DNA from: Rhodothermales bacterium
Lineage (GTDB): Bacteria > Bacteroidota > Rhodothermia > Rhodothermales > UBA10348
Reading direction: 5' to 3'
Assembly: GCA_024711125.1 (NCBI GenBank)
Contig: JANJTM010000075.1
Span: 1 to 39,702 of the forward strand
Length of the DNA stretch: 39,702 bases
Both the position numbers and the translations under genes were made by a program. Positions within the stretch are counted from its first letter, which is position 1, and the number at the start of each line of letters is the position of its first letter. The notes beneath the pieces were generated by a model. It did not search any database, was not told the origin of the DNA, and saw only the letters and a program-made list of their open reading frames with translations. This document shows positions 16,325 through 23,816 of the stretch, piece by piece.

Positions 16325-16936
16325 ATGTTTCCGCTCGTCGACACCCTCGGATTCGGCACGCCGACCGACTACGTGCTCGCCTTCCTTCTCGGCATCGGGT
16401 TCGGCTTCTTCCTGGAGAGCGCCGGATTCGGCAACGCGAACAAGCTCGCGATGCAGTTCTACTTCCGTGACCTGTCGGTCTTCAAGGTCATGTTCACGGC
16501 CATCGTGACCGCCATGACGGGCCTCGTCGTGCTCTCGTCGGCGGGCCTGCTCGACAGTTCGCTCCTGTATCTGAATCCGACGTTCCTGTGGCCCGGCATC
16601 GTGGGCGGACTCATCATGGGAGCCGGCTTCATCATCGGGGGATATTGCCCGGGCACGGCGCTGGTCGGCGTCGTCACCGGCAAGATCGACGCGATGATGT
16701 CGGTCGTGGGCGGCATGCTGGGCATGGCGCTTTTCTCGGAGACCTACGGCATCCCGGCGATCGCACGGTTCTACGCGCTCGAAACCGAGGGTCTGACCGG
16801 GACCATCACGCTCCCCGAGTGGCTCGGCGTTCGTCCGGGACTCGTGGCCGCGGCCGTGCTCGCGGTCGCCGTCGCCGGCTTCTGGGGCTCGGAATGGGCC
16901 GAATCGTACCACGCGCGAAAGACCGCCCAGGCCTGA
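16325..16936 (+). CDS. YeeE/YedE-family half-transporter, second copy
   Basis: The 203-residue membrane protein has five or so hydrophobic segments and the motif IGGYCPGTALVG (Cys108), the second conserved cysteine motif of the YeeE/YedE family. FGFFLESAGFGNANKLAMQFYFRD near the N-terminus is also characteristic. Together with the preceding gene it would make one complete two-half transporter for thiosulfate or a related sulfur compound. The ATG at 16325 is chosen because residues coded upstream belong to a frame overlapping the previous gene and lack family similarity. One base separates its stop from the next ATG. Confidence 0.88.
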   Translation: MFPLVDTLGFGTPTDYVLAFLLGIGFGFFLESAGFGNANKLAMQFYFRDLSVFKVMFTAIVTAMTGLVVLSSAGLLDSSLLYLNPTFLWPGIVGGLIMGAGFIIGGYCPGTALVGVVTGKIDAMMSVVGGMLGMALFSETYGIPAIARFYALETEGLTGTITLPEWLGVRPGLVAAAVLAVAVAGFWGSEWAESYHARKTAQA

Positions 16937-16937
16937 A

Positions 16938-17513
16938 ATGAAGACGACCCTGCTCGCAATCGCCGCACTGGCCGGCCTGGTCCTCGTACTGTGTCCTTGT
17001 CCGGAGCCCGCGCAGCCGACGCCCCACGAGGCCGGACCGAGGGATCTCGTCGCGCCCGCCACGCTCGTCGATTGGCTCGTTTCGGGCGATCGGCACGTGC
17101 ACCTCGTGGACGTGCGGCCCGTCGCCGCGTTTCTCCGGGCCGGCATCCGTACCGCAGAATCGATGCCCGCCGATTCGATCGATGCCGCGCTGCTTCGGGC
17201 CATCCCGGTCTCGCATCCCGTCGTCGTTTACGGGGATTCGGCGGAGGATGCCCGGTCGGCGTTTTCGCGCATCAAGGCGATCCACGACCGGACCTATCTT
17301 CTCTCGGGCGGATACGCGGCCTGGCGTGACGAGGTGCTCACCGCGGGCGCTCCTCCCGACACTCCCGACGAAGACGCATGGAGCGCGTACCTGACCCGCG
17401 TTGCGCTGGTGAAGTACCTGCGGGGCGAATCCGACGACGCGCCGGCACCGGCGCGCCGTACGGTGCAGCCGACCGCCCGACCGCGCATCAAGGTCGCCAA
17501 CGAGGGCTGCTGA
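16938..17513 (+). CDS. Rhodanese-like protein lacking the catalytic cysteine
   Basis: The 191-residue protein has an N-terminal hydrophobic segment (residues 4-18) ending in LCPCPEP, either a signal anchor or a lipoprotein signal, so it is probably periplasmic. A rhodanese fold follows: HLVDVRPVAAFLRAGI (about 55-70), VVVYGDSAED (95-104) and YLLSGGYAAWRDEV (120-133). In active rhodaneses a cysteine begins the loop after the VVVY strand and accepts sulfane sulfur; here that place is Gly-Asp-Ser, so sulfurtransferase activity is unlikely. Other cysteines are only near the N-terminus and at the last residue (ANEGC). The context, directly behind two sulfur-transporter halves, suggests a binding or chaperone role. 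Its 3' end overlaps the most upstream start of the cytochrome gene. Confidence 0.82.
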   Translation: MKTTLLAIAALAGLVLVLCPCPEPAQPTPHEAGPRDLVAPATLVDWLVSGDRHVHLVDVRPVAAFLRAGIRTAESMPADSIDAALLRAIPVSHPVVVYGDSAEDARSAFSRIKAIHDRTYLLSGGYAAWRDEVLTAGAPPDTPDEDAWSAYLTRVALVKYLRGESDDAPAPARRTVQPTARPRIKVANEGC

Positions 17514-19318
17514 CCCTCCTCGCGGTTCTGGCCCTCGCCGGCTGCCTTCCCGAGCGCCGGCAATCCTCCATCGTCCCGGTCGCCGACGAACGCTGCCTCG
17601 ATTGCCACGCCGACGAGGCCGGGTTCTCTCCTTTCCACCGGCCCGAGAGCATCGGGTGTGTTTCGTGTCACGGGGGCGATGCCCGGGCCGCGGGCGCCGG
17701 CGCCGCCCATGCCGGGATGCGGGCCATCCCGGGCAACCTCGCCGACGCGGCGGTGTCGTGCGGAACCGCCGGGTGCCATCCCGACCAGGTGGCCCGCGTT
17801 GCGACCTCGATGATGGCCACCGCGCGCGGCATCGTCGCGGTCGATCGCTGGGTTTTCGGGGAGCGGGATACGCCGGACCCGGATGCTTACGAAGCGCCCG
17901 CCGGTCGGGCGCCCGACCCGCACGAGGTGCCCGGCTCCATGTCGACCCTGGGCGACTCCCCGGCAGACTCCCACCTGCGCGCGCTGTGCGCCTCGTGCCA
18001 CCTGGGCACGCCCAAGACGACCACGGGTCCCCTTCAGCCGCTGTCGCGCGGCGGGGGATGCCTTGCGTGCCACCTGGTCCACGACGAGGGTGCTACCCAC
18101 GCGCGCCTGACCGTCGACGTGCCCTCGGCCCGCTGTTTCGGATGCCATGCTCGGTCCGGCCGCATCAGCACCAACTACTCGGGATGGCATGAGACCGTGC
18201 TGGGCTACGAAGGCCTCGACCCCCGGGATTCGACCTTCACCATCCTCGCCGACGGGCGAGTATTCGAGCGGATGCCCCCCGACGTGCACCACGAGGCGGG
18301 CATGGAGTGCATCGATTGCCACACCTCGCGCGAGGTCATGGGCGACGGTATCGTGTACGGACACCAGGAAGAAGCGATCGAGACCACGTGTACCGGCTGT
18401 CACTCGTCCGCCCGCCCCGCAACGCTCGCGTGGGACGAACTTGGCGAAGAGGACCGCCGCATCGTGGCGCTGCGCTCGGGCAAGGCCGAAGCGGCGCGCC
18501 GATTCGTCGCGAGCGACCGTTCGGGCCGTGCGCTCATCAACGTATTCCTGGACGAGGAGGGGCGGCGTGTGCTCGAAGGCAAGCTCGACGGGAGGCGCCG
18601 GATGCCGACCGCTCCGGCCGATGCCTGCGCGCGCCCGGGTCACGAGCGCCTCTCCTGCCAGTCCTGCCATTCCGCGTGGAACCCGCAGTGCCTGGGCTGC
18701 CACACCCAGCGCACCGGCGACGGGGAATGGGTGGAACTGCTGTCGGATTTCCGTTCGGACCCGCCGGTACTGGGCGTGCGCGAAACCCCGCCTGCCCAAC
18801 AGGACCCCGCGCCGCCACAGGCGTCGCGCATCGAACCGTTCGCTCCCGGCATGATCATGACGCTCAACCCCGCGCCCTCGCACGGCGACCCTTCGTCAGC
18901 GGTCGGAACGGGATCCTTCCACCGGCTGTTCGCGCCCAGCGTCCCGCATACTACCGCGGCCGTCGGGCGTACGTGCGAATCCTGTCATCTCGACCCGCTG
19001 GCGCTGGGAGTCGGGCGCGGAACGATCACGCTCGGCCCGGACCTGCGCTGGAGGTTCAACCCCGAATACGCCGCCCTTCGCGACGGTCTTCCGGCCGACG
19101 CCTGGACGCCGTTCCTGCGGGATGCGACCCGACCGAACGCCACGCGGACCGACGCCCGTCCGTTCACGCCGGCCGAGCAGGAAGCGATCCTTCGGGTCGG
19201 GGCCTGCCTTTCGTGCCATCCCGGGAACGACCCCCGCTGGCGGAGCCTGTACGACGATTTCGACGCGGCCCTGCGTGCGACGTCGGCCGCCTGCCGCGTG
19301 CCGGTCGGTCGGCCCTGA
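17378..19318 (+). CDS. Multihaem c-type cytochrome lipoprotein (about 12 haems)
   Basis: The product (646 residues from the ATG at 17378) carries eleven CXXCH haem-binding motifs: CLDCH, CVSCH, CASCH, CLACH, CFGCH, CIDCH, CTGCH, CQSCH, CLGCH, CESCH and CLSCH. One CX4CH variant (CGTAGCH) brings the total to up to twelve c-haems. A lipoprotein-like segment (LLTLLAVLALAGC) precedes the haems, so the protein is exported and probably membrane-attached. The start is uncertain: the ATG overlaps the rhodanese gene by 136 bases out of frame, no ATG, GTG or TTG lies between it and the signal, and a CTG at 17510 overlaps the rhodanese stop (CTGA) behind a GAGGG. I keep the ATG because it retains arginines before the hydrophobic stretch. 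It is last in the sulfur/redox cluster and could exchange electrons with the molybdoenzyme or with external acceptors. No close functional match is recognised. Confidence 0.88.
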   Translation: MERVPDPRCAGEVPAGRIRRRAGTGAPYGAADRPTAHQGRQRGLLTLLAVLALAGCLPERRQSSIVPVADERCLDCHADEAGFSPFHRPESIGCVSCHGGDARAAGAGAAHAGMRAIPGNLADAAVSCGTAGCHPDQVARVATSMMATARGIVAVDRWVFGERDTPDPDAYEAPAGRAPDPHEVPGSMSTLGDSPADSHLRALCASCHLGTPKTTTGPLQPLSRGGGCLACHLVHDEGATHARLTVDVPSARCFGCHARSGRISTNYSGWHETVLGYEGLDPRDSTFTILADGRVFERMPPDVHHEAGMECIDCHTSREVMGDGIVYGHQEEAIETTCTGCHSSARPATLAWDELGEEDRRIVALRSGKAEAARRFVASDRSGRALINVFLDEEGRRVLEGKLDGRRRMPTAPADACARPGHERLSCQSCHSAWNPQCLGCHTQRTGDGEWVELLSDFRSDPPVLGVRETPPAQQDPAPPQASRIEPFAPGMIMTLNPAPSHGDPSSAVGTGSFHRLFAPSVPHTTAAVGRTCESCHLDPLALGVGRGTITLGPDLRWRFNPEYAALRDGLPADAWTPFLRDATRPNATRTDARPFTPAEQEAILRVGACLSCHPGNDPRWRSLYDDFDAALRATSAACRVPVGRP

Positions 19319-19435
19319 TCTCTGGACCGGCGGCCGGGACGGCGCGTGGAATCCGCGGGAAGAGTAACCGCGACGGCAGGACTGCGTGTAACGGGAAGCG
19401 GGCGACGTCGCCCCAACCTTCGAACCCCGACTGCC

Positions 19436-20098
19436 ATGACCCCCGAAGAACGTGATCGGGTCCTGGACGGCGCCGTCGCCGCCTGGGAAGCCGATTTCGA
19501 GCATTACTCCCTGGCCGCCGTCGCCGATGCCTCGGGCATCGACGCCGGGACCATACGCGCGGCGATCGGCGACGAACTGGACGTGCAGGCCGCCTGGTAC
19601 GCGCGGGCCGTCGAACGGGTCGGCGAGGCCGCGCGTGCGCTCGAACAGGACACGCCGACCCCGTCGGAAGACCGCATCGGCGCTCGTCTCTACATGCTGT
19701 TCGACGTCTTCGACGAACACCGCGAGTTTGCTCATGCCACGTATTCGAAGCGGGCGGCCTGCTGGGGATCGACCTTCCGCGAGGCCGTGGCCCGCGAGGT
19801 GGCGGCCGTGCTCGACGCGCCGGATGTGCCCGGCGTGAACCGGGCCATCGGGTCCTCGGCCCCCGTGAGGGCTGCTGTCGTGGAAGCGTGCGTGCATACG
19901 ATCGGTCTCTGGATTGACGACGAATCCCCCTCGCGCGAGCGGGCCACCGCCTTGGTGGACCGCCTGGTGAGCTTCGCCGGCACGCTGGCGACCGATCGCA
20001 CGCTCGAGAAAGGCATCGACCTCGTGCGCTACGCGGCCGGGGCCGGGTACCTGCCCTTCGTCGGGGACCTGTTCTCCAAGAAGGGCGGCGACGCATGA
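19436..20098 (+). CDS. TetR/COQ9-like helix-rich protein
   Basis: The 220-residue protein is predicted all-helical. The N-terminal part (YSLAAVADASGIDAGTIRAA, about residues 22-42) looks like a TetR-type helix-turn-helix, and the C-terminal two thirds (FDVFDEHREFAHATYSKRAACW, residues about 80-102) resemble the TetR ligand domain as also found in COQ9. The next gene encodes an ABC1/UbiB-family kinase and their start and stop overlap (ATGA). COQ9 and COQ8/UbiB are partners in quinone biosynthesis, so a lipid-binding role is as plausible as DNA binding. The start at 19436 is preferred to an in-frame ATG at 19346, whose extra 30 residues are low-complexity. The 117 bases before it, after the cytochrome, hold no clear promoter. 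Confidence 0.72.
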   Translation: MTPEERDRVLDGAVAAWEADFEHYSLAAVADASGIDAGTIRAAIGDELDVQAAWYARAVERVGEAARALEQDTPTPSEDRIGARLYMLFDVFDEHREFAHATYSKRAACWGSTFREAVAREVAAVLDAPDVPGVNRAIGSSAPVRAAVVEACVHTIGLWIDDESPSRERATALVDRLVSFAGTLATDRTLEKGIDLVRYAAGAGYLPFVGDLFSKKGGDA

Positions 20099-21495
20099 GC
20101 GACCACCGCACCGGGGAAGCACCCGCGGCCGAGCCAGAGAGCTTTCCATCGTCACGTCTCGCGAGAGGCGCCGTCGTGGCGAAGGCCGGGCTCCAGGTCG
20201 GGGCCAACTATGCGAAGTACCTCGCGCGCCGCGCGGCCCGCTCCGAAGACGCCGGCGAGCTGAAACGCCGCCTGCACGACGAGAACGCCAACGACCTCTT
20301 CGCGCAGCTCGTCAAACTGCGCGGAACCGCGCTCAAGCTCGCCCAGGGCATGAGCCTCGACCCGGGGCTGCTGCCCGAGGAGTTCGCAGGCGTCATGGCG
20401 CAGGCGCAGTACCGGGTTCCGCCCATGAACCGGGCGTTGGTGCGACGCCTCGTGCGGCAGCAGCTGGGTGCCGATCCCGAGGCCGTTTTCGCGTCTTTCG
20501 AACCGGAAGCCGCCGCCGCGGCGTCGATCGGACAGGTGCACCGCGCGGTCCTTAAGGACGGGCGCGAGGTGGCCGTGAAGATCCAGTACCCGAACGTGCG
20601 CCAGACCATCGAGTCGGACCTGTCGATGGCGCGCGCGCTCGCCTCCCGCATCGCGCCCGCACTGCTCGAATCGGGCCGCGTCGAACCCTTCATCGAGGAA
20701 GTGCGCACCATGATGCGCCGCGAGACCGATTACCGGGAGGAGGGCGCAACCATCGAGGTGTTCCATCTCCAGTACGGCAGCGGCCACGTCGTCACCCCGC
20801 GGTGGATCCCCGAGCTGTCCACGGAGTCGGTCCTGGTCATGACCTGGCTCGACGGGGTGCACCTGGACGCCTTCCTGGCCGGCGGGCCGTCCCGCGAGTC
20901 GCGCGACCGGTATGGGCAACTCTTCTGGGACTTCGTCAACGAGCAGGTGGCGTCGAACACCTGCACCGTGCACGCCGACGTGCACCCCGGCAATTTCCTC
21001 TTCCGGGAGGACGGCCGCCTCGGGGTCATCGATTTCGGGTGCATCAAGACCTTTCCGCAGTACTTCCGGGACGCGTTCCTGCGGATCTGGGATGCGCACG
21101 TGCACGGACGCGGGGAACGCCTCGAAGACCTCTACGAGGAGGTCGAGATCTTCCAGGCCGACCAGACCCCGGAACTTCGCGCACGGCTGCGGGGCTTTTT
21201 CGGACGATTCGCGCATGCTATCCTCGCTCCGTACCGGGCGGGGCTGGACGGCGGCGCGGGCGCGTTCGACTTCGGAGACCCCGCGTTCCGGGAGTCCCTC
21301 CTTCCGCTTTTCCAGGAAGCCTCCCAGTTCAACGCGGCCGTCGGCTCGCCTCATTTCGTGTTCGTGAACCGCATCCTCTTCGGCCTGTTCAGCGTGCTCA
21401 GCCGCCTCGGCGCGCGGGTGGATACGCGTGCGAGCGTCGCCGGGATGGAGGCCGCGGTGGCCGAGATCGAAACCCGACTCGGCCGGAGTTCCTGA
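20095..21495 (+). CDS. ABC1/UbiB-family atypical kinase (AarF-like)
   Basis: The 466-residue protein carries the protein-kinase-like core of the ABC1/ADCK family, which supports ubiquinone or other isoprenoid-lipid metabolism by an ATPase-like activity. Visible motifs are KLAQ at 81-84 in the position of the KxGQ motif, the alanine-rich nucleotide loop AAAAASIGQVHRA (139-151), the VAVK lysine (Lys162), the catalytic loop HADVHPGN (293-300) and the metal-binding DFG (313-315). The KxGQ glycine is replaced by alanine. No C-terminal TM pair typical of UbiB is seen, so it is an AarF-like soluble or peripheral form. The start overlaps the TetR/COQ9-like stop, and the hydrolase gene begins 1 base after its stop. 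Confidence 0.9.
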   Translation: MSDHRTGEAPAAEPESFPSSRLARGAVVAKAGLQVGANYAKYLARRAARSEDAGELKRRLHDENANDLFAQLVKLRGTALKLAQGMSLDPGLLPEEFAGVMAQAQYRVPPMNRALVRRLVRQQLGADPEAVFASFEPEAAAAASIGQVHRAVLKDGREVAVKIQYPNVRQTIESDLSMARALASRIAPALLESGRVEPFIEEVRTMMRRETDYREEGATIEVFHLQYGSGHVVTPRWIPELSTESVLVMTWLDGVHLDAFLAGGPSRESRDRYGQLFWDFVNEQVASNTCTVHADVHPGNFLFREDGRLGVIDFGCIKTFPQYFRDAFLRIWDAHVHGRGERLEDLYEEVEIFQADQTPELRARLRGFFGRFAHAILAPYRAGLDGGAGAFDFGDPAFRESLLPLFQEASQFNAAVGSPHFVFVNRILFGLFSVLSRLGARVDTRASVAGMEAAVAEIETRLGRSS

Positions 21496-21496
21496 C

Positions 21497-22414
21497 ATGG
21501 TCAAGCAATCGGCCGTGAACGACGGCGTCGCGCTCGCCATGGGCTGGCTGCTGCGCATGTCGCCCAACATGCCGCCCCGCGTGGCCGCCGGCATCGCGTA
21601 CAAGCTGTTCAACACGCCGGTCGGAGCCCGCACCGAACGCCTCAAGCACCAGCAGCTGCGCGACAGCCGCGCCGTGCTCGCCCGGGCCGAGGCGCTCGAC
21701 CTGTCATGGAAGAAGAGCGTCGTGCGGGTCTACCACTGGAAAGGCGCTCCGGCAGAGCCGGGTCGCGCGGTCCCCCGGGCCCGGAGGAGGGTGCTGCTGA
21801 CCCACGGATGGACGATGGGCGCCCGGTACATGACGGCCTTCGTCGATCCGCTCCTCGCCGCCGGCTTCGACGTCGCCGCGATCGATTTTCCCGGGCACGG
21901 GGCCTCGACCGATACGAAGGCGGCCGCTCCGGAGGCCGTGCGCTCGATCCGGCTCGCCGAGGACGCGCTCGGAGGGTTCTACGCCATGGTCGGCCACTCC
22001 TTCGGGGGCTCGATGATGACGCTCGCCGCCGAGGGCAAGCCGCCGCTGCCGGGTGAAATGGAGGTGGATCGCCTGGTATTCCTGGCAGCGGGCGATCGGC
22101 TCACCGACATCCTGGGCCGGTTCGCCGACGACCTGAAACTGGGTGAGGCCACGCGCGCCCGGGTGATCCGCAAGATCGAGAAGGCGAGCGGAAGGTCGGT
22201 CGCTTCGGTGTCGAACAGCGCGATCCTGCGGGACCTCGGCATTCCGTCCCTCGTCGTGCACGACCCGACGGACCGCGTGGTGCCGTTCGCCGACGCCGAG
22301 CGCATCGCGGCGCAGCCCCGGGTCGAACTCTACCGCGCCGACGGGCTCGGCCACTTCCGCATTCTCGGGTCGAAAAAGGTCATCGACCGGGTCGTGGCGT
22401 TCCTCTCGGCGTGA
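21497..22414 (+). CDS. Alpha/beta-hydrolase family protein
   Basis: The 305-residue protein has the alpha/beta-hydrolase core: the oxyanion segment LLTHGWTMG (about 100-108), the nucleophile elbow GHSFGG (Ser168), an acid in VVHDPTDRVVPF (Asp256 or Asp259) and a histidine in GLGHFR (His286). No signal peptide is seen, so it is cytoplasmic. An N-terminal extension of about 70 residues precedes the core (MGWLLRMSPNMPPRVAAGIAYKLF) and may associate with membrane or lipid. The substrate is unknown; the link to the ABC1 kinase suggests an ester or lipid. The ATG at 21497 follows the kinase stop by one base. It converges with the Gfo/Idh/MocA gene 13 bases away. Confidence 0.85.
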   Translation: MVKQSAVNDGVALAMGWLLRMSPNMPPRVAAGIAYKLFNTPVGARTERLKHQQLRDSRAVLARAEALDLSWKKSVVRVYHWKGAPAEPGRAVPRARRRVLLTHGWTMGARYMTAFVDPLLAAGFDVAAIDFPGHGASTDTKAAAPEAVRSIRLAEDALGGFYAMVGHSFGGSMMTLAAEGKPPLPGEMEVDRLVFLAAGDRLTDILGRFADDLKLGEATRARVIRKIEKASGRSVASVSNSAILRDLGIPSLVVHDPTDRVVPFADAERIAAQPRVELYRADGLGHFRILGSKKVIDRVVAFLSA

Positions 22415-22427
22415 GCTCCCGCGCGGG

Positions 22428-23816
22428 TCAGGCGCCCCCGCGCGCCACTGCCAGCGCCCGCGTCGTGACCCAGTACTTCGTCAGGAGGTTCGTGCGCTCC
22501 CAGTCGGCGATGCGCCCGCGCACGAGATCGGCCAGGTAGCGCTCGGTCACGCGCGCGAAGTGCGCCTCGTGCCCCTCCCGGTATTCGGTCGGAATGACCA
22601 CTTCGACACCGCCGGCGGCCGGCCTTGTCGTGAGGCCCGGCCACCGCTGCGCCAGTCCGGCCAGCGCCTCGTCGACCGCGGCGCCCAGGGCCGCCGCGTC
22701 GGCGCCGGGCGCGGGCTCGACGTACAGCGTCGGCACGAAACCCTGCTCCGCGTCCTGACGGATCACGAGGTGGGCGCCCGACAGGCGCATGCGGCTGAAG
22801 TGCGTATCCCCACCGCCCGGGTTCTCGAAGCCCCAACGCACGGCGATTCGGGCATGGACGCCGCGCACGCGGAAGGTGAACTCCCCATTGGCCGCGACAT
22901 GCAGCACCGAGTCGGGGCCCACACTCGGCGCGAGAAACGCAGGGTATGCGGGCACGTGGGTGATGCGGGTGAATTGTGCCGGAGTGAGATCGGTGTCCCA
23001 CGTTCGGGCCGACAGCACGTCCATGCCGTTCGTGGAATCGGCGTAATCGATCGCCTCGTCCGGGAAGGCCTGCCACAGCACGAGATCCACCAGGTGGGTC
23101 GTGACGTCGGTGATGGCATCCCCCTGCTGCGAAGCGTCCAGGAACCACGCCGGTCGCACGAGCGGACTTCCGGCGACGGTTTTCGCCAGGAAATGCACGC
23201 TCGCCTTCTCGATCGCGGGCTCCGCGGGCGTGCCCTGTTCGAGCGTTCCGAAGAGATCGGCGCGGCGCGCCAGTTCCCGCTGGAGGATCGACGTGATCTC
23301 CCAGCGTTCGGTCATGATGTCGTTCACGACGACTCCCGAGCGGTCGGCCGCTTCGAGCGTGGCCCGCAGCGTCTCGAAATCCTCCGGCCGCACGATCATC
23401 GGCTTGTCGGCGTAGACGTGGAGCCCGGCGTCGACCGCCCGGCGCACGAGTTCGAGCTTGCGCGCGTTGTTGCCGGCCGTCACCACCACGTTGCCCGCCC
23501 GTTCCGACAGCAGGCGATCCATCCAGTCGTCGCCGCGGTACACGACCGACCGCCACCGCGTGGGAAGGTCGGCCCGGCCGTTGAATCCCTCGATCATGGC
23601 CAGGTGACGGTCCAGTTCGGGTCCGTCGGGTCCATAGACATGCACCACCGGATCGACCTGCGGATAGGATTCCTTCTGCACGAGGCCGGCATGAAAGTGC
23701 CCCGGGGCCGCCGTGACCAGGCGCACCTCGCCCGGGGCGCCCGTGAACCGTGCGGGCGCCGGAGCCTCGCTCCGGCAGCCGGCGAGCAGCAGGAGGACGG
23801 TCACGAGTCGTTTCAT
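22428..23816 (-). CDS. Gfo/Idh/MocA oxidoreductase lipoprotein (Oxidoreduct_C type)
   Basis: The 462-residue protein begins with a lipoprotein signal (MKRLVTVLLLLAGCRS, Cys14). The family segment PGHFHAGLVQKE (about 38-49) is followed by the Rossmann-type dinucleotide domain (VVVTAGNNARKLELVRRAVDAG). The ADKP sequence (136-139) stands where the family has its catalytic EKP lysine motif. The C-terminal part (ASQQGDAITDVTTHLVDLVLWQ and later) suits the putative oxidoreductase C-terminal domain PF16490. It probably acts in the periplasm on a sugar or sugar derivative with a tightly bound NAD(P). Its start overlaps the stop of the upstream Gfo/Idh/MocA gene (ATGA); the longer open frame reaching upstream is a shadow of that gene. 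Confidence 0.88.
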   Translation of the reverse strand: MKRLVTVLLLLAGCRSEAPAPARFTGAPGEVRLVTAAPGHFHAGLVQKESYPQVDPVVHVYGPDGPELDRHLAMIEGFNGRADLPTRWRSVVYRGDDWMDRLLSERAGNVVVTAGNNARKLELVRRAVDAGLHVYADKPMIVRPEDFETLRATLEAADRSGVVVNDIMTERWEITSILQRELARRADLFGTLEQGTPAEPAIEKASVHFLAKTVAGSPLVRPAWFLDASQQGDAITDVTTHLVDLVLWQAFPDEAIDYADSTNGMDVLSARTWDTDLTPAQFTRITHVPAYPAFLAPSVGPDSVLHVAANGEFTFRVRGVHARIAVRWGFENPGGGDTHFSRMRLSGAHLVIRQDAEQGFVPTLYVEPAPGADAAALGAAVDEALAGLAQRWPGLTTRPAAGGVEVVIPTEYREGHEAHFARVTERYLADLVRGRIADWERTNLLTKYWVTTRALAVARGGA

